A stretch of 64,000 nucleotides of DNA from Proluteimonas flavola (GCF_021191705.1 NZ_JAIWPU010000028.1:31201-95200); one strand, 5' to 3'; positions 26,160-36,598 are shown, counted from the first letter of the stretch. Notes: a model not told the origin generated them from the sequence alone. Program-made: numbers and translations.

Positions 26160-26444
26160 ATGACCGTCTATGTCGACGATGCGGTCCACCTTTGGCGCGG
26201 CGAACGCTGGGCGCATCTGCTCGCCGACACGCTGGACGAACTGCATGCCTTCGCCGCCCTGCTCGGCATGCCGCGGCGCGCCTTCCAGGACCGCACCAGC
26301 GGCGCGCATTACGACGTGACCGCAGCGATGCGCGAGCGTGCGATCGCGCTGGGTGCGATGCCGATCTCCCGCCACCACGATCGCGCGCTCGTACGCGCGG
26401 TGATCGCGAACGCGCGACGGCAGGGACGCGGCGAGGCGCCGTAG
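26160..26444 (+). CDS. DUF4031 domain-containing protein
   Basis: This 94-residue protein begins MTVYVDDAVHLWRGERWAH, with LADTLDELHAFAALLGM and the SGAHYDVT motif typical of DUF4031. It is soluble and rich in His, Asp and Arg. The conserved VDD and HYD positions suggest a metal or nucleotide site, but no activity is known to me. It is followed on the same strand by the DUF3297 gene 60 bases later. Confidence 0.85.
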   Translation: MTVYVDDAVHLWRGERWAHLLADTLDELHAFAALLGMPRRAFQDRTSGAHYDVTAAMRERAIALGAMPISRHHDRALVRAVIANARRQGRGEAP

Positions 26445-26504
26445 GTGAAGCCTGCACCCGGCGACGGTATCCTGCGCGCAGTTTCCACACCGCATTCCGA
26501 CACC

Positions 26505-26747
26505 ATGACCGATACGCCGCCCGACCATCTCTCCAACGATCCGCGCAGCCCGCACTACAACGAGGCGGCGATGAATCGCGGCATCGGGATCCGCTTCAAC
26601 GGCGACGAGCGTCGCGACGTCGAGGAATACTGCGTCAGCGAAGGCTGGATCCGCGTGGCCGCCGGTCGCGCGCTCGACCGCCGTGGCCAGCCGCTGACGG
26701 TGAAGCTGCGTGGCACCGTGGAACCCTACTTCCATCTCGACGCCTGA
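26505..26747 (+). CDS. DUF3297 family protein
   Basis: This 80-residue protein begins MTDTPPDHLSNDPRSPHYN. It contains RGIGIRFNGDERRDVEEYC and VSEGWIRVAAGRALDRRGQP and ends GTVEPYFHLDA. These blocks span the whole DUF3297 family, so it is full length. It is a small soluble protein of unknown role. The ATG at 26505 was chosen over the longer open frame because the family begins there. Confidence 0.88.
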   Translation: MTDTPPDHLSNDPRSPHYNEAAMNRGIGIRFNGDERRDVEEYCVSEGWIRVAAGRALDRRGQPLTVKLRGTVEPYFHLDA

Positions 26748-26830
26748 CCCGCAGGTCCGAAGACGCGCCCGATGCAGTGCCTGCTGCTGATCTATGCCGG
26801 CGACACGCTTCGCTGCGTGAGGCGTGCGGA

Positions 26831-27409
26831 TCAGCCGCCGCGCGCTTCGGCGACGATCTGGTCGGTGATCGCCTGCACCTGCTTGACCGTCATCGGCGCG
26901 AAGATGCCCTGCCACGCGCTCGACGCGGTGTCGTAGGTCCGCGTCGCCGCGACCTTGCCGCCGGGCACTTCGATGAACTGCGCACTGGCCTTGATATGCG
27001 CATTGCCGGTCATCGCGCCGAGGCCGTAACGCGCGCCGGTGGAGACGTAGCGGAAGCTATCGACGCGTACGACCACGACCACGCCCGGCGGGTCCAGCGA
27101 CGCCGGCCGGCTGTCGCGCACGCTGCCCTGGATGCCGGCGGCGGTGGCCGAGGTACGGATCGCGTCGTTCCACAGTGCGCGGAACTCCGTCCAGTCCTCC
27201 TGTGCACGCGCGGTGTCGCTGCCTTCGACGACCAGCACGACCTGGCGCACATCGCTATTGATGGCGACCGGATCGACGGGGGCGGCAGTGGGTCGCTGCA
27301 CCGTCGCCGCGCATGCGGACAGCAGCGCGGCGGCGCCGAGCAGAACGAGCGAACGGAAGATGCGCGGCAGACGCGCCGCGGACGGAGTCACAGGGGTGCG
27401 GATATGCAT
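26831..27409 (-). CDS. DUF4410-like lipoprotein
   Basis: This 192-residue protein starts at the ATG at 27409 (MHIRTPVTPSAARLPRIF), which has GAGG nine bases upstream. A signal peptide ends in the lipobox LLSAC, so it should be lipidated and anchored in the envelope. The mature domain (VRQVVLVVEGSDTARAQEDW, then FRYVSTGARYGLGAM and MTVKQVQAITDQIVAEA) fits the DUF4410 pattern. The function is unknown. It precedes a repeat-rich gap. Confidence 0.8.
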   Translation of the reverse strand: MHIRTPVTPSAARLPRIFRSLVLLGAAALLSACAATVQRPTAAPVDPVAINSDVRQVVLVVEGSDTARAQEDWTEFRALWNDAIRTSATAAGIQGSVRDSRPASLDPPGVVVVVRVDSFRYVSTGARYGLGAMTGNAHIKASAQFIEVPGGKVAATRTYDTASSAWQGIFAPMTVKQVQAITDQIVAEARGG

Positions 27410-27538
27410 GGCAAGGCCTCGTCGGATGGCTGGCATCGCGCGGCCCCGGACCACTCCCCCTGCGCAGCGTCCGGTGCGCGCGCTTCGTTTCTAGCGGGGA
27501 TTCCATTCACTGCAGGTGAAAGGAGCCCAAGGCTTTGA

Positions 27539-27710
27539 GCCCTCCCCTGCTTGCGGGGGAGGGTTGGGTGGGGGCGAGCTGCCAGGTCTAGGCAGGACCC
27601 GGGATCATCCCAGTGCGTTGGCCAGGAGATCTTTCGCGATCGGGTCGTTTGCCCCCATCCCAGCCTTCCACCCGTAAAGGGCGCAATGCCCCGCAGGCGG
27701 GGGAAGGAGC
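27539..27710. repeat. Bipartite inverted intergenic repeat (TTGGGTGGGGGC family), copy 1
   Basis: The gap 27410-27752 contains no gene. It holds CCCTCCCCTGCTTGCGGGGG followed by AGGGTTGGGTGGGGGC at 27540-27575. About 75 bases later comes the inverted counterpart GCCCCCATCCCAGCCTTCC (from 27652), followed by a second GC-rich hairpin ending in CAGGCGGGGGAAGGAG near 27710. The same arrangement recurs at 62252-62403 with an unrelated spacer sequence, so this is a mobile or recurrent intergenic element. Confidence 0.7.
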
Positions 27711-27752
27711 CGTTCGCTGCACTTTTCAGGACCTCATGAGACGTTCGTCGCC

Positions 27753-29054
27753 TCAGAGCAACCCATCCCGCTTCACCGCCAGATAGCGCTGGACGAGCGC
27801 CGATGGCAGCTCTTCGCCGGTGACGTCGAGCACGGCGATGCGATGGTTGCGCAGTGCGTCGTGTGCGGCCTTGCGCTGGGCGAGGTAGCGGGCGGTGGCC
27901 CCGGCGCGGATCGCGTCGTCGTGGTCGCGGACTTCGGTCGACAGCACGTCGTCGAGTGCGCGTTCGCGCAGGGAGGCGACGATCACCAGATGCCGCTTCT
28001 GCAGCATGCGCACCGCAGCGAGCACGTCCTCGATGTCCTCGTCGCGCAGATTGGTCACCAGCATCAGCAGGCCGCGGCGGCGCTGGCGCAGCGACAGTTC
28101 GGTCGCGGCGGCGAGATAGTCGGTCGCGACCGGTTGCGGCTGCAGGTCGTGGCTGACGCGCAACAGGGTATCGACGGCGCCCATGCCGCGCTGCGGCGCC
28201 ATCCAGCGGCTTTCGCCGCCGGTCGCGAACAGGCCCACCGCATCTCCTTGGCGCAGTGCGAGATAGGACACGACCAGCGCGGCATCGAGTGCGTGGTCGA
28301 AATGCGACAGCGCGCCATCCTGGGCGAGCATGCGGCGGCCGGTGTCGAGCACGACGACGAGTTGCTGGTTCTTCTCGTCCTGGTACTCGCGCGAGATCAG
28401 CTTGCGTGCGCGCGAACTCGCCTTCCAGTCGATCTGGCGCAGGCTGTCGCCGACGCGGTACTCGCGCATCTGATGGAAATCGGTGCCTTCGCCGCGGCGA
28501 CGCTTGATGTGCGCGCCGACCAGTCGCGAGGCGCGGTCGGCGCTGAGCAACGCGAAACGCGTCAATGGCGCGAAGTTGGGGAAGACGCGCACCCGGTGAC
28601 GCGTGCCGGCCTCGCGACGCTGGCGCCACAGCGCGAGCGGCGAACGCAGCCGCAGCTGCACGCCTTCGAATACCGCCGCGCCGCGCATGTCGGGCTGCAG
28701 GGTGTAGTCGACGCGCGACACGGTGTCCGGCGTCAGCCGCAGGCGTCGCGGCAGGCCGTCGACGCGCCAGCCCGGCGGATGCAGATCGAAGACCTCGAGA
28801 TGCTGGACCTTCGGTCCGCCCTCGATCTGCAGCGAGACCGGCCGCGCGATGCCGATCGGCCAAGCCTCCGCCATCGTGCGCACGACATCCGGCGTCGGAC
28901 GCCGCAACAGCAGCACGAGATCGAGGATCGACAGCAGCAACAGCGCCGTGCCGAACACGTTCCACGGCAGCACGGCCGCAGGCCACAGCGACGCGGCGAC
29001 GCCGCCCAGGCCCCAGACGACCAGCAGCACGACGAGCACGATCGTCGGCCTCAT
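27753..29054 (-). CDS. DUF58 domain-containing protein of the MoxR operon
   Basis: This 433-residue protein has two N-terminal helices (IVLVVLLVVWGLGGVAASLW and PWNVFGTALLLLSILDLVLLL). The DUF58 signature is GEGTDFHQMREYRVGDSLRQIDWKA (read here as two adjacent blocks), followed by a vWA-like fold with LVVVLDTGRRM and LLMLVTNLRDED. DUF58 proteins accompany MoxR ATPases and are thought to act in protein or metallocofactor assembly or envelope stress. It is the last gene of the six-gene unit. Confidence 0.9.
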   Translation of the reverse strand: MRPTIVLVVLLVVWGLGGVAASLWPAAVLPWNVFGTALLLLSILDLVLLLRRPTPDVVRTMAEAWPIGIARPVSLQIEGGPKVQHLEVFDLHPPGWRVDGLPRRLRLTPDTVSRVDYTLQPDMRGAAVFEGVQLRLRSPLALWRQRREAGTRHRVRVFPNFAPLTRFALLSADRASRLVGAHIKRRRGEGTDFHQMREYRVGDSLRQIDWKASSRARKLISREYQDEKNQQLVVVLDTGRRMLAQDGALSHFDHALDAALVVSYLALRQGDAVGLFATGGESRWMAPQRGMGAVDTLLRVSHDLQPQPVATDYLAAATELSLRQRRRGLLMLVTNLRDEDIEDVLAAVRMLQKRHLVIVASLRERALDDVLSTEVRDHDDAIRAGATARYLAQRKAAHDALRNHRIAVLDVTGEELPSALVQRYLAVKRDGLL

Positions 29055-29088
29055 GCGTAGCGCCTCAGGTGCGGGCGTCGCGACCGGC

Positions 29089-30081
<993 letters not shown>

Positions 30082-30091
30082 GGTCGGGCTC

Positions 30092-31216
30092 TCAAAGTGC
30101 GTTTCGCATCTGGATCAGTCGGGCGATGCGCTGGCGGAACGCCATCGCATCATCGGGTCGGGGCGCCTGCAACGCGTGGCGGACATCGCGCGGCGACAGG
30201 CCGGTGCGCGCGGCGATGGCCTCGATACCGGCCTCGCCTTCGAGCGCGGCAGCGAGCGGATCGCGCCGGCGCAGGCGATCGAGAAACGCGGCGCGCACCG
30301 CGTCGTACAGCAACGGCGCGCGGCCGTAGCGCACGAGATGTTCGCCGCTCGCGGCGACGTGTTCGAGCAGTGCGCGACGTGCGGCCGGCGGCGCCGGCAG
30401 CACCGGGCCGAGCCGCTGCGTGCGCATCCACAGCCATGCGAGCAGGGCGAGCAGCAACGGTCCCCACGCCATCCAGCCGCGCGTGAGGATCTGGTACCAC
30501 AGCGGCGGCACGCTGGCGGCGTACACCAGATGCACGGTGCCCGCGCCCCAGTTCGGCGCCAGCAGTTGCCGGGTCAGCAGCGCGTGCGGCACTTCGCGCA
30601 GATCGGCGTTGCGCATGAAATCGAAGTCGGCGAGCACATCAATGGTGCCGGCGCCGTGCGCCAGTCGTGCGAACACCAGACCGTCCTCGCCGCTGTCGCC
30701 CCATTCGAGCATCGGGTCTTCATCGACGAGGAACCGGCGCCCGCTGCAGAACTCGACATGGCCGCCCTGCCCGGTCACCAGCAATGGCTCGCAGTGCGTA
30801 CGGCCGTCGACGGTGTGCACGCCGAGCCGTTCCAGCAGATCCCAGGGACGCGCGGCATCCGCGCGGCGGCGCGGCAGCGGCGTGCGCACCAGCAGATGGC
30901 CGCCGCCGTCGACCCAGCCGAGCAGCGCTTCGACCTCGGACGGCAGCAGCGTGCGCGGTTCGCTGTAGAGCAGCATGGTATCGCGCGGTCCCAGCGGCAC
31001 GCTGGAGAGCTGCAGGCGCTGGCGCGAACGCGCCTCCACGCCATCGGCGCGCAAGGTTTCGCGCAACGCGTACAGTGGGTTGTAGGCGGCCTCGCCGCGC
31101 GGCGGCAGGTCGACGGTGTCGATCACGCGCTCGTGCGTATGCAGGAACCAGGCAACGGCCAGTGCGATGAGCAGCGCGCCGAGGGCGGCGAGTCCGATGC
31201 GGGTGGACCAGCGCAT
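30092..31216 (-). CDS. DUF4350 domain-containing membrane protein
   Basis: This 374-residue protein has an N-terminal helix (IGLAALGALLIALAVAWFL), a GATase1-like DUF4350 domain (NPLYALRETLRADGVEAR, LLPSEVEALLGWVDGGGHLL) and a second helix (AWGPLLLALLAWLWM). A cytosolic helical tail follows. The ATG at 31216 shares one base with the upstream TGA (TGATG). DUF4350 genes are regularly placed between DUF4129 and MoxR genes. The biochemical role is unknown. Confidence 0.88.
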   Translation of the reverse strand: MRWSTRIGLAALGALLIALAVAWFLHTHERVIDTVDLPPRGEAAYNPLYALRETLRADGVEARSRQRLQLSSVPLGPRDTMLLYSEPRTLLPSEVEALLGWVDGGGHLLVRTPLPRRRADAARPWDLLERLGVHTVDGRTHCEPLLVTGQGGHVEFCSGRRFLVDEDPMLEWGDSGEDGLVFARLAHGAGTIDVLADFDFMRNADLREVPHALLTRQLLAPNWGAGTVHLVYAASVPPLWYQILTRGWMAWGPLLLALLAWLWMRTQRLGPVLPAPPAARRALLEHVAASGEHLVRYGRAPLLYDAVRAAFLDRLRRRDPLAAALEGEAGIEAIAARTGLSPRDVRHALQAPRPDDAMAFRQRIARLIQMRNAL

Positions 31217-32823
31217 CAGGCGGACCATCCGAAACACGGCGCAAGACGCGTCAGCAGCGCGTCGAGGCCGGCGTCATCCGGCAGCCGCTGGCCGTAGGCG
31301 GCACGCTGCCACACGCGCACCATCTCGGCGAACGCTTCGCGGTCCTCGGCATCGGGCAGGCGCCGCGAGACGCGCAGCACCTGCGCCTCGGTCGCGCCCG
31401 GCACCAGGGCCACGCCGGCGCGCGCGGCCATCGCCTCGACGCTGCCGCGATACAGCAGCGCCAGTGCGCGGCGATGCCGGCCCTCGGCCCACAGGCGGCG
31501 TACTTCGGACACCAGATCCGCGGGCAATGCCTCCGGCAGTGGCGGCGCGGCCTCGACGACGATCTCGCTCGGCGCGCGCACCGGTCCCAGCGTATCGCGC
31601 ATCCACGGCCACCAGCGGCGCGCGGTCCAGGCCAGCACGCCGACGAGGATCGCCAGCACGATCCACAGGCCGTACTCGGCGATCAGTGCGAAGACCTGCG
31701 CGATCGAGACCAGCAGGCCGGCCTTCGGCGTGGGCAAGGTCTTCGCGTCTTGCTTCGTCTCATCGACGTCCTTGCGCTGCCAGCGCATGACCTCGCGCGT
31801 GTTGTCGAGCAGCGGATCGGCATAGGCACGTTCGATCGCGCGGCCGAACGACGCGCCGTCCTCGACCTGTCCGAACACCTGCGGCAGCGTCGGCGCCTGC
31901 GGTGCGTCGGCTGCGCCGTGCTTGCGCTCGCCGGGGCGCCAGGTCTTGGTCGGATTGATCTCGCGCGTGGCGTCGTCGTTGCCGCTCGCCGGGTCCTGCG
32001 CATGCCCGGACACCGGCGCCAGCATCAGGCCGGCGAGCAACAGGCCGACCATCAGCGTCGCCGCCGGTGCCAGGCGCGCGCGCAGGCGCCGGAATGCGAT
32101 CTCCAGATCCCAGGCTTCCAGCTGCGTGCGGCGGTTGAGGTACAGGCCGAAACCGGCGCCGATGTAGAACGGCTCGACCAGCCCGATCGCCATCCAGAAC
32201 GCGAGATTGCCCAGCACCTGCACCCAGCGCGGCGGCTGTTCGGAGATCAGCGCCCACATCGCGCGCGCCGATTCCGACAGCAGTTCGGTCGGCACGAACA
32301 TCAGCACCAGCGTCGTCAGCGACAGCAGCAGCGCGGCCACGAACAGCTGGCAGATCGCGGTCAGCAGCAGGGCATGCCCGCCGATGCCGTCGGCGAGCAG
32401 ACGCCGCCGCTGCGCGAGCGGCGCGCCGGACAGGCCTTCGAGCAGATCCACCGGCAGCGTCGCCGCGCGCCAGGGGCTGAAGCGGCGCCAGGTCAGATGG
32501 CCGATCAGCGGCCGCCAGCCCCACCGCCATTGCGCATCGAGCGTCGCGCGCATGCCGGGGGCCGCGCCGAACACCGCGCGCGACAGCACGAACAGCGGCA
32601 CGCGATCGAACACCGGCTTGAGCCACCACAGCAGCAGCGCGGACAGCCACAGCTGGTCGATCGCCCAGCCCAGCGCATTGAGCGCCACGAACACCGGCAG
32701 GCCGAGCAGCAGCGACGGCCCCCAGATCGCCAGTGCGTGCCGGCGCACCAGCGCGTTGCCGAGTTCCATCGCTTCCCACGCGGTGCGCGGCCGCAGTTCC
32801 ACCTGCACGGTCTCAACGCGCAT
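31216..32823 (-). CDS. DUF4129-containing membrane protein
   Basis: This 535-residue protein has about six helices in its first half (LAIWGPSLLLGLPVFVALNA to LAFWMAIGLVEPFYIGAGF). A signal-peptide-like helix ending in SGHAQDPAS then precedes an extracytoplasmic stretch. A further helix (GLWIVLAILVGVLAW) leads to a C-terminal DUF4129 domain (RLWAEGRHRRALALLYRGSVE). In many genomes DUF4129 proteins are shorter, so this looks like a fusion of a permease-like region with DUF4129. The start overlaps the SpoIIM-like gene by 11 bases. Confidence 0.88.
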   Translation of the reverse strand: MRVETVQVELRPRTAWEAMELGNALVRRHALAIWGPSLLLGLPVFVALNALGWAIDQLWLSALLLWWLKPVFDRVPLFVLSRAVFGAAPGMRATLDAQWRWGWRPLIGHLTWRRFSPWRAATLPVDLLEGLSGAPLAQRRRLLADGIGGHALLLTAICQLFVAALLLSLTTLVLMFVPTELLSESARAMWALISEQPPRWVQVLGNLAFWMAIGLVEPFYIGAGFGLYLNRRTQLEAWDLEIAFRRLRARLAPAATLMVGLLLAGLMLAPVSGHAQDPASGNDDATREINPTKTWRPGERKHGAADAPQAPTLPQVFGQVEDGASFGRAIERAYADPLLDNTREVMRWQRKDVDETKQDAKTLPTPKAGLLVSIAQVFALIAEYGLWIVLAILVGVLAWTARRWWPWMRDTLGPVRAPSEIVVEAAPPLPEALPADLVSEVRRLWAEGRHRRALALLYRGSVEAMAARAGVALVPGATEAQVLRVSRRLPDAEDREAFAEMVRVWQRAAYGQRLPDDAGLDALLTRLAPCFGWSA

Positions 32824-33814
32824 CGGCCACTCCGCGTCCGCCGCGCCACAGCCACAGCAGCGTCAGCAGCCACAGGCCACCGCCGACGCCGAACTTGACC
32901 GGATCTGGAATCGCGCCGGTCGACGACCAGAACGCCTCGACGAACGCCGCGAACACCAGCATGAAGAGAATGCCCAGGCACAGCCGCCCGCCATCGCGAC
33001 CGGCCTGCACCAGCGCATCGACGCGGCGCAGCTGGCCCGGCGCGACCAGCGCCAGGCCCAGCCGCAGACCGCCGGCACCGGCGATGACGATCGCGGTGAG
33101 TTCCGGCGCCGAATGGCCGACGACGAAACGCCAGAACGGGCCGCCGTGGCCGATCGCCTGCAGATGTCCGGCGACCGTGCCGATGAACACCCCGTTGAAG
33201 ACCAGTACGAAGATCGTGCCGACGCCGGCGAGCAGGCCGCTGGCGAAGGTGCGGAAGCCGATGCTGACGTTGTTCCAGATGTAGTAGCCGAACATCTGCA
33301 TGTCGCTCTGGCTCGTCCGGGCGAAGCGCTCGGCCGCGCGCGCCGGGTCGTATATGCCTTCCATCTGTGCCAGCTGCCCGGGCGACATCACCCCGTAGGC
33401 GAGTTCCGGCCACTGCTGGATCAGCACGAACAGCAGCACCAGCGGCATCGCGAACAACGCCAGCGCGGCCCACAGGCAGCCGCGTTGCGCGCGCACCAGG
33501 CGCGGGAAATCGGCGAGCAGGAAGCGCAGCGCGCGCCGCCACGGCGGCGGTGGCGGCCGATAGAGCACGTTGTGGCCGCGCTGCATCAGCGCCTGCAGCC
33601 GCGCGGTGACCTGCGGGCTGTAGCCGCGCCGGCGCGCAAGCGCCTGCTGCTGGCACAGACGGCGATAGCGCGAGGGCACATCCTCGTCGGCCAGCCCGTC
33701 CCATTGGCGCCGCGTCGCACGCGCGCGCCGCGGACTGCCTTCGCGCGCATCGAGCCAGCGCTCGAACGCATCCCACTCGGGCTCGTGACGGGCGACGAAG
33801 GCGTCCTGTCTCAT
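32813..33814 (-). CDS. Stage II sporulation protein M (SpoIIM)-like membrane protein
   Basis: This 333-residue protein has an Arg-rich cytosolic N-terminus (FERWLDAREGSPRRARATR). Five to six helices then carry the SpoIIM pattern NNVSIGFRTFASGLLAGVG, NGVFIGTVAGH and GHSAPELTAIVIAGAGGLR. The organism is not expected to sporulate; SpoIIM-like proteins occur in MoxR operons of many Gram-negatives. The ATG overlaps the RDD stop by four bases. Confidence 0.9.
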   Translation of the reverse strand: MRQDAFVARHEPEWDAFERWLDAREGSPRRARATRRQWDGLADEDVPSRYRRLCQQQALARRRGYSPQVTARLQALMQRGHNVLYRPPPPPWRRALRFLLADFPRLVRAQRGCLWAALALFAMPLVLLFVLIQQWPELAYGVMSPGQLAQMEGIYDPARAAERFARTSQSDMQMFGYYIWNNVSIGFRTFASGLLAGVGTIFVLVFNGVFIGTVAGHLQAIGHGGPFWRFVVGHSAPELTAIVIAGAGGLRLGLALVAPGQLRRVDALVQAGRDGGRLCLGILFMLVFAAFVEAFWSSTGAIPDPVKFGVGGGLWLLTLLWLWRGGRGVADAR

Positions 33815-34494
33815 GCGCGCCGCCCCAGCAGCCAGTTGGCCACGCCCAGCAGCCGCAGCACACCCGTTTCTCCACGTGCCCCGGTGACCGGTGTGGCGAT
33901 GTCGGCCAGTTCCTGCTGGCGCTCGCCGGTCAGCGCGTGCGCGCGTTCGGCGAACGCGATCACCGCGAGCTGTTCGTGCGCCTGCAACGGCGCGGCCGGC
34001 GCCTGCGGCGCGATCTGCAACGCGTCGATGCGGGTGCGCTCGCGCGGCGCATGGATCACCAGCGTGCCGGCGACCATGTCGCCCAGGCGCCGGCTCCAGG
34101 GATCGGCGAGGCTCGCGACCAGGCCCGCGCCGTAGCCGAAGGGGAGCATGTCGACGGTGCGCATCAGATTGCGCACGAAACTCGCCATCCAGCCGATCGG
34201 CGCGCCATCGGCCGACACCACCCGCAGGCTCAGCGCGCGCTTGCCCGGCGTCTGCCCGCCGTAGAGCGCTTCGAACACCACCGGATACCCCCAGAACACG
34301 ACGAACAGCACGATCATGTACAGGCCCGAACCGAACTTGCCGAGCATGCCGAGCACGATCGAGATCGCCATCAGCAGCACGCCGCGGATCGCCAGATCGA
34401 TCAGCCACGCCACTGCGCGCGGCACCGGGCCGGCGGCCGGCAGGCGCAGCGCGACGCCCTCGGGCGTATGGACCTCGCGAACCGTATCGAGCAT
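33811..34494 (-). CDS. RDD-family membrane protein
   Basis: This 227-residue protein begins MLDTVREVHTPEGVALRLPA and has the RDD domain. This includes an Arg-Asp-Asp-equivalent start (PRAVAWLIDLAIRGVLL), the LYGGQTPGKRALSLRVV motif and NLMRTVDMLPFGYGAGL. It is the promoter-proximal gene of the MoxR operon. RDD proteins may act as small antiporters or transport accessories; the role here is unknown. The last 60 residues form a cytosolic helical tail. Confidence 0.9.
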   Translation of the reverse strand: MLDTVREVHTPEGVALRLPAAGPVPRAVAWLIDLAIRGVLLMAISIVLGMLGKFGSGLYMIVLFVVFWGYPVVFEALYGGQTPGKRALSLRVVSADGAPIGWMASFVRNLMRTVDMLPFGYGAGLVASLADPWSRRLGDMVAGTLVIHAPRERTRIDALQIAPQAPAAPLQAHEQLAVIAFAERAHALTGERQQELADIATPVTGARGETGVLRLLGVANWLLGRRA

Positions 34495-34574
34495 CAGGCG
34501 CCGCGGCTCCGTGCGGTCATGCGCGTGTGCGCGTCGTCCCTGTGCGTCATGCGTCGTGCCTGCCCCTGCGCTGC

Positions 34575-35117
34575 TCAGCCCGCCCGCGCGGCGAGGTATT
34601 CGTCCTTGAGGCGCACGTAGTGCGCGGCGCTGTAGTACAGGCCTTCGATCTGCGCGTCGTCGAGTCTGCGCACGCAGCGCGCCGGATTGCCGACCCACAG
34701 CTCGCCCTCGCCGACCACCTTGCCCGGCGACACCACCGCGCCTGCGGCCACGAACGCGTGCTTCTTCACCACCGCGCCGTCGAGCACCAGCGCGCCCATG
34801 CCGATCAGCGCCGCATCCTCGATCGTGCAGGCGTGGATCACCGCCTTGTGGCCGATGGTGACGTCGCTGCCGATCAGCGTCGGAAAGCCGCCGCGCCTGG
34901 CATGCGGGCCGGCGTGGCTGACATGGATCACGGTGCCGTCCTGCACGCTGGTGCGCGCGCCGATGCGCACATGGTTGACGTCGCCGCGGATCACCGTCGC
35001 CGGCCACACGGACACATCGTCGCCGAGCACGACATCGCCGATCACCGTCGCCGCCGGGTCCACGTAGACGCGTGCCCCGAGCGTCGGGGCGGTATCTCGG
35101 TAGGGTCTCAGGTCCAT
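34575..35117 (-). CDS. Gamma-class carbonic anhydrase-like protein (YrdA/CaiE type)
   Basis: This 180-residue protein consists of left-handed beta-helix hexapeptide repeats (VYVDPAATVIGDVVLGDDVS, VWPATVIRGDVNHVRIG, IGHKAVIHACTIEDAALIGM). The metal-binding histidines fall in GTVIHVSHAG and IGHKAVIH. It ends in a helix (LYYSAAHYVRLKDEYLAA) that packs the trimer. Members bind zinc or iron; many have no proven carbonic anhydrase activity. It is divergent from the aldehyde dehydrogenase at 35177. Confidence 0.9.
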   Translation of the reverse strand: MDLRPYRDTAPTLGARVYVDPAATVIGDVVLGDDVSVWPATVIRGDVNHVRIGARTSVQDGTVIHVSHAGPHARRGGFPTLIGSDVTIGHKAVIHACTIEDAALIGMGALVLDGAVVKKHAFVAAGAVVSPGKVVGEGELWVGNPARCVRRLDDAQIEGLYYSAAHYVRLKDEYLAARAG

Positions 35118-35176
35118 CGCCGGAGTTTACCCGCGGCCCCACCGGAATGCCGCAACGCCGGCGCTACACTGCAGCG

Positions 35177-36598
35177 ATGGACGCCGCCCCGCACGACCCG
35201 ACATCCGCTGCGACGCCGGTCGCCGATCTGCAGCCGACGCTTGACGCATTGCGCGCGGCCTGGCGCGACCGTCGCCCCGACGCCGCGCAGCGTCGCGACG
35301 ATCTCGCCCGCCTGCGCGCCGCGTTCGCACGGCGCCTGACCGAGATGGCCGATGCGATCTCGGCCGACTTCGGCCACCGCGCGCGCGCCGAATCGCTGAT
35401 CGCCGACGGCATGACCGTGCTGTCGGAGATCGATGCGCTGCGCGGCTACCTGCGCGGCTGGATGCGCCCGCGCCGGGTCGGTGCCGGCTGGAAGCTGTGG
35501 CCGGCGCGCGCCGAGGTGCGGCCGGTGCCGCTGGGCGTGGTCGGTGTCATCGCGCCGTGGAACTACCCGGTGAATCTGGCGCTGATTCCACTGGCGACCG
35601 CGATCGCCGCCGGCAACCACGTCTATCTCAAGCCGTCCGAACACACGCCGCGCAGCAGTGCGTTCCTGCGTTCGCTGCTGGCCGAAGTGTTTCCAGCCGA
35701 CCGCGTCGCCGTCGCGCTGGGCGATGCCGACATCGGCGCCGCGTTCGCCGGCCTGCCGTTCGACCATCTGGTGTTCACCGGCTCGACCGCGGTGGGCCGC
35801 AAGGTCATGGCCGCCGCGGTGCCGAACCTCACCCCGCTGACACTGGAACTCGGCGGCAAGTCGCCGGCGATCGTCTGCCCCGGCTATCCGCTCGACAAGG
35901 CCGCGGCGCGCCTGGTCACCGGCAAGCTGTTCAATGCCGGCCAGACCTGCATCGCGCCCGATTACGTGCTCGTCGATGCCGCGCGGCGCGACGCCCTGCT
36001 CGAAGCGCTGCGTTTCGAGGTGCAGGCCCGCTACGCCGATGCCGGTGCGCGCGCGTCGGATTACACGCACATCGTCAGCGACGCGCAGCATGCGCGGCTG
36101 ACCGGCCTGCTCGACGATGCCCGCGCACGCGGCCTGGCCGTGCTGCCGCTGCTCGAGGTCGAGGGCGCACGCGCACTCGCGCCGACGCTCGTCGTCGAAC
36201 CCGGCGACGACACCGACGTGATGCGCGAGGAAATCTTCGGCCCGATCCTGCCGGTGCTCTCCTACACCACACTCGACGAGGCCATCGCCTTCGTCGAAGC
36301 GCGCGACCGCCCGTTGGCGCTGTATCCCTTCGGCGACCGCACCCAGGCCGAGGCGATCCTCGCCCGCACCGTCGCCGGCGGCGTGACCGTCAACGACACC
36401 CTGCTGCACTTCGCCGCGAACCGGCTGCCGTTCGGCGGCGTCGGCCCCAGCGGCATGGGCGCGTACCACGGCCGCGCCGGTTTCGACGCGATGACCAAGG
36501 CGCTGCCGGTGCTGTGGCAGTCGCGTTTCGCGGTGACCGACTGGCTGCGACCGCCGTATGCGCGGATCGCGAAATTCGTGGACTGGCTCGCGCGCTAG
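35177..36598 (+). CDS. Coniferyl-aldehyde-dehydrogenase-like aldehyde dehydrogenase
   Basis: This 473-residue NAD(P)-dependent enzyme has VIAPWNYPVNLALIPLA, the NAD site FTGSTAVGRKV, catalytic Glu in LTLELGGKSP and catalytic Cys in NAGQTCIAPDY. The short C-terminus (AKFVDWLAR) and overall length match CALDH/class-3-like enzymes that oxidise aromatic or medium-chain aldehydes. A TACACT -10-like box sits six bases before the ATG, so the mRNA may be leaderless. The TAG stop is the first three bases of the inverted-repeat element that follows. Confidence 0.9.
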   Translation: MDAAPHDPTSAATPVADLQPTLDALRAAWRDRRPDAAQRRDDLARLRAAFARRLTEMADAISADFGHRARAESLIADGMTVLSEIDALRGYLRGWMRPRRVGAGWKLWPARAEVRPVPLGVVGVIAPWNYPVNLALIPLATAIAAGNHVYLKPSEHTPRSSAFLRSLLAEVFPADRVAVALGDADIGAAFAGLPFDHLVFTGSTAVGRKVMAAAVPNLTPLTLELGGKSPAIVCPGYPLDKAAARLVTGKLFNAGQTCIAPDYVLVDAARRDALLEALRFEVQARYADAGARASDYTHIVSDAQHARLTGLLDDARARGLAVLPLLEVEGARALAPTLVVEPGDDTDVMREEIFGPILPVLSYTTLDEAIAFVEARDRPLALYPFGDRTQAEAILARTVAGGVTVNDTLLHFAANRLPFGGVGPSGMGAYHGRAGFDAMTKALPVLWQSRFAVTDWLRPPYARIAKFVDWLAR

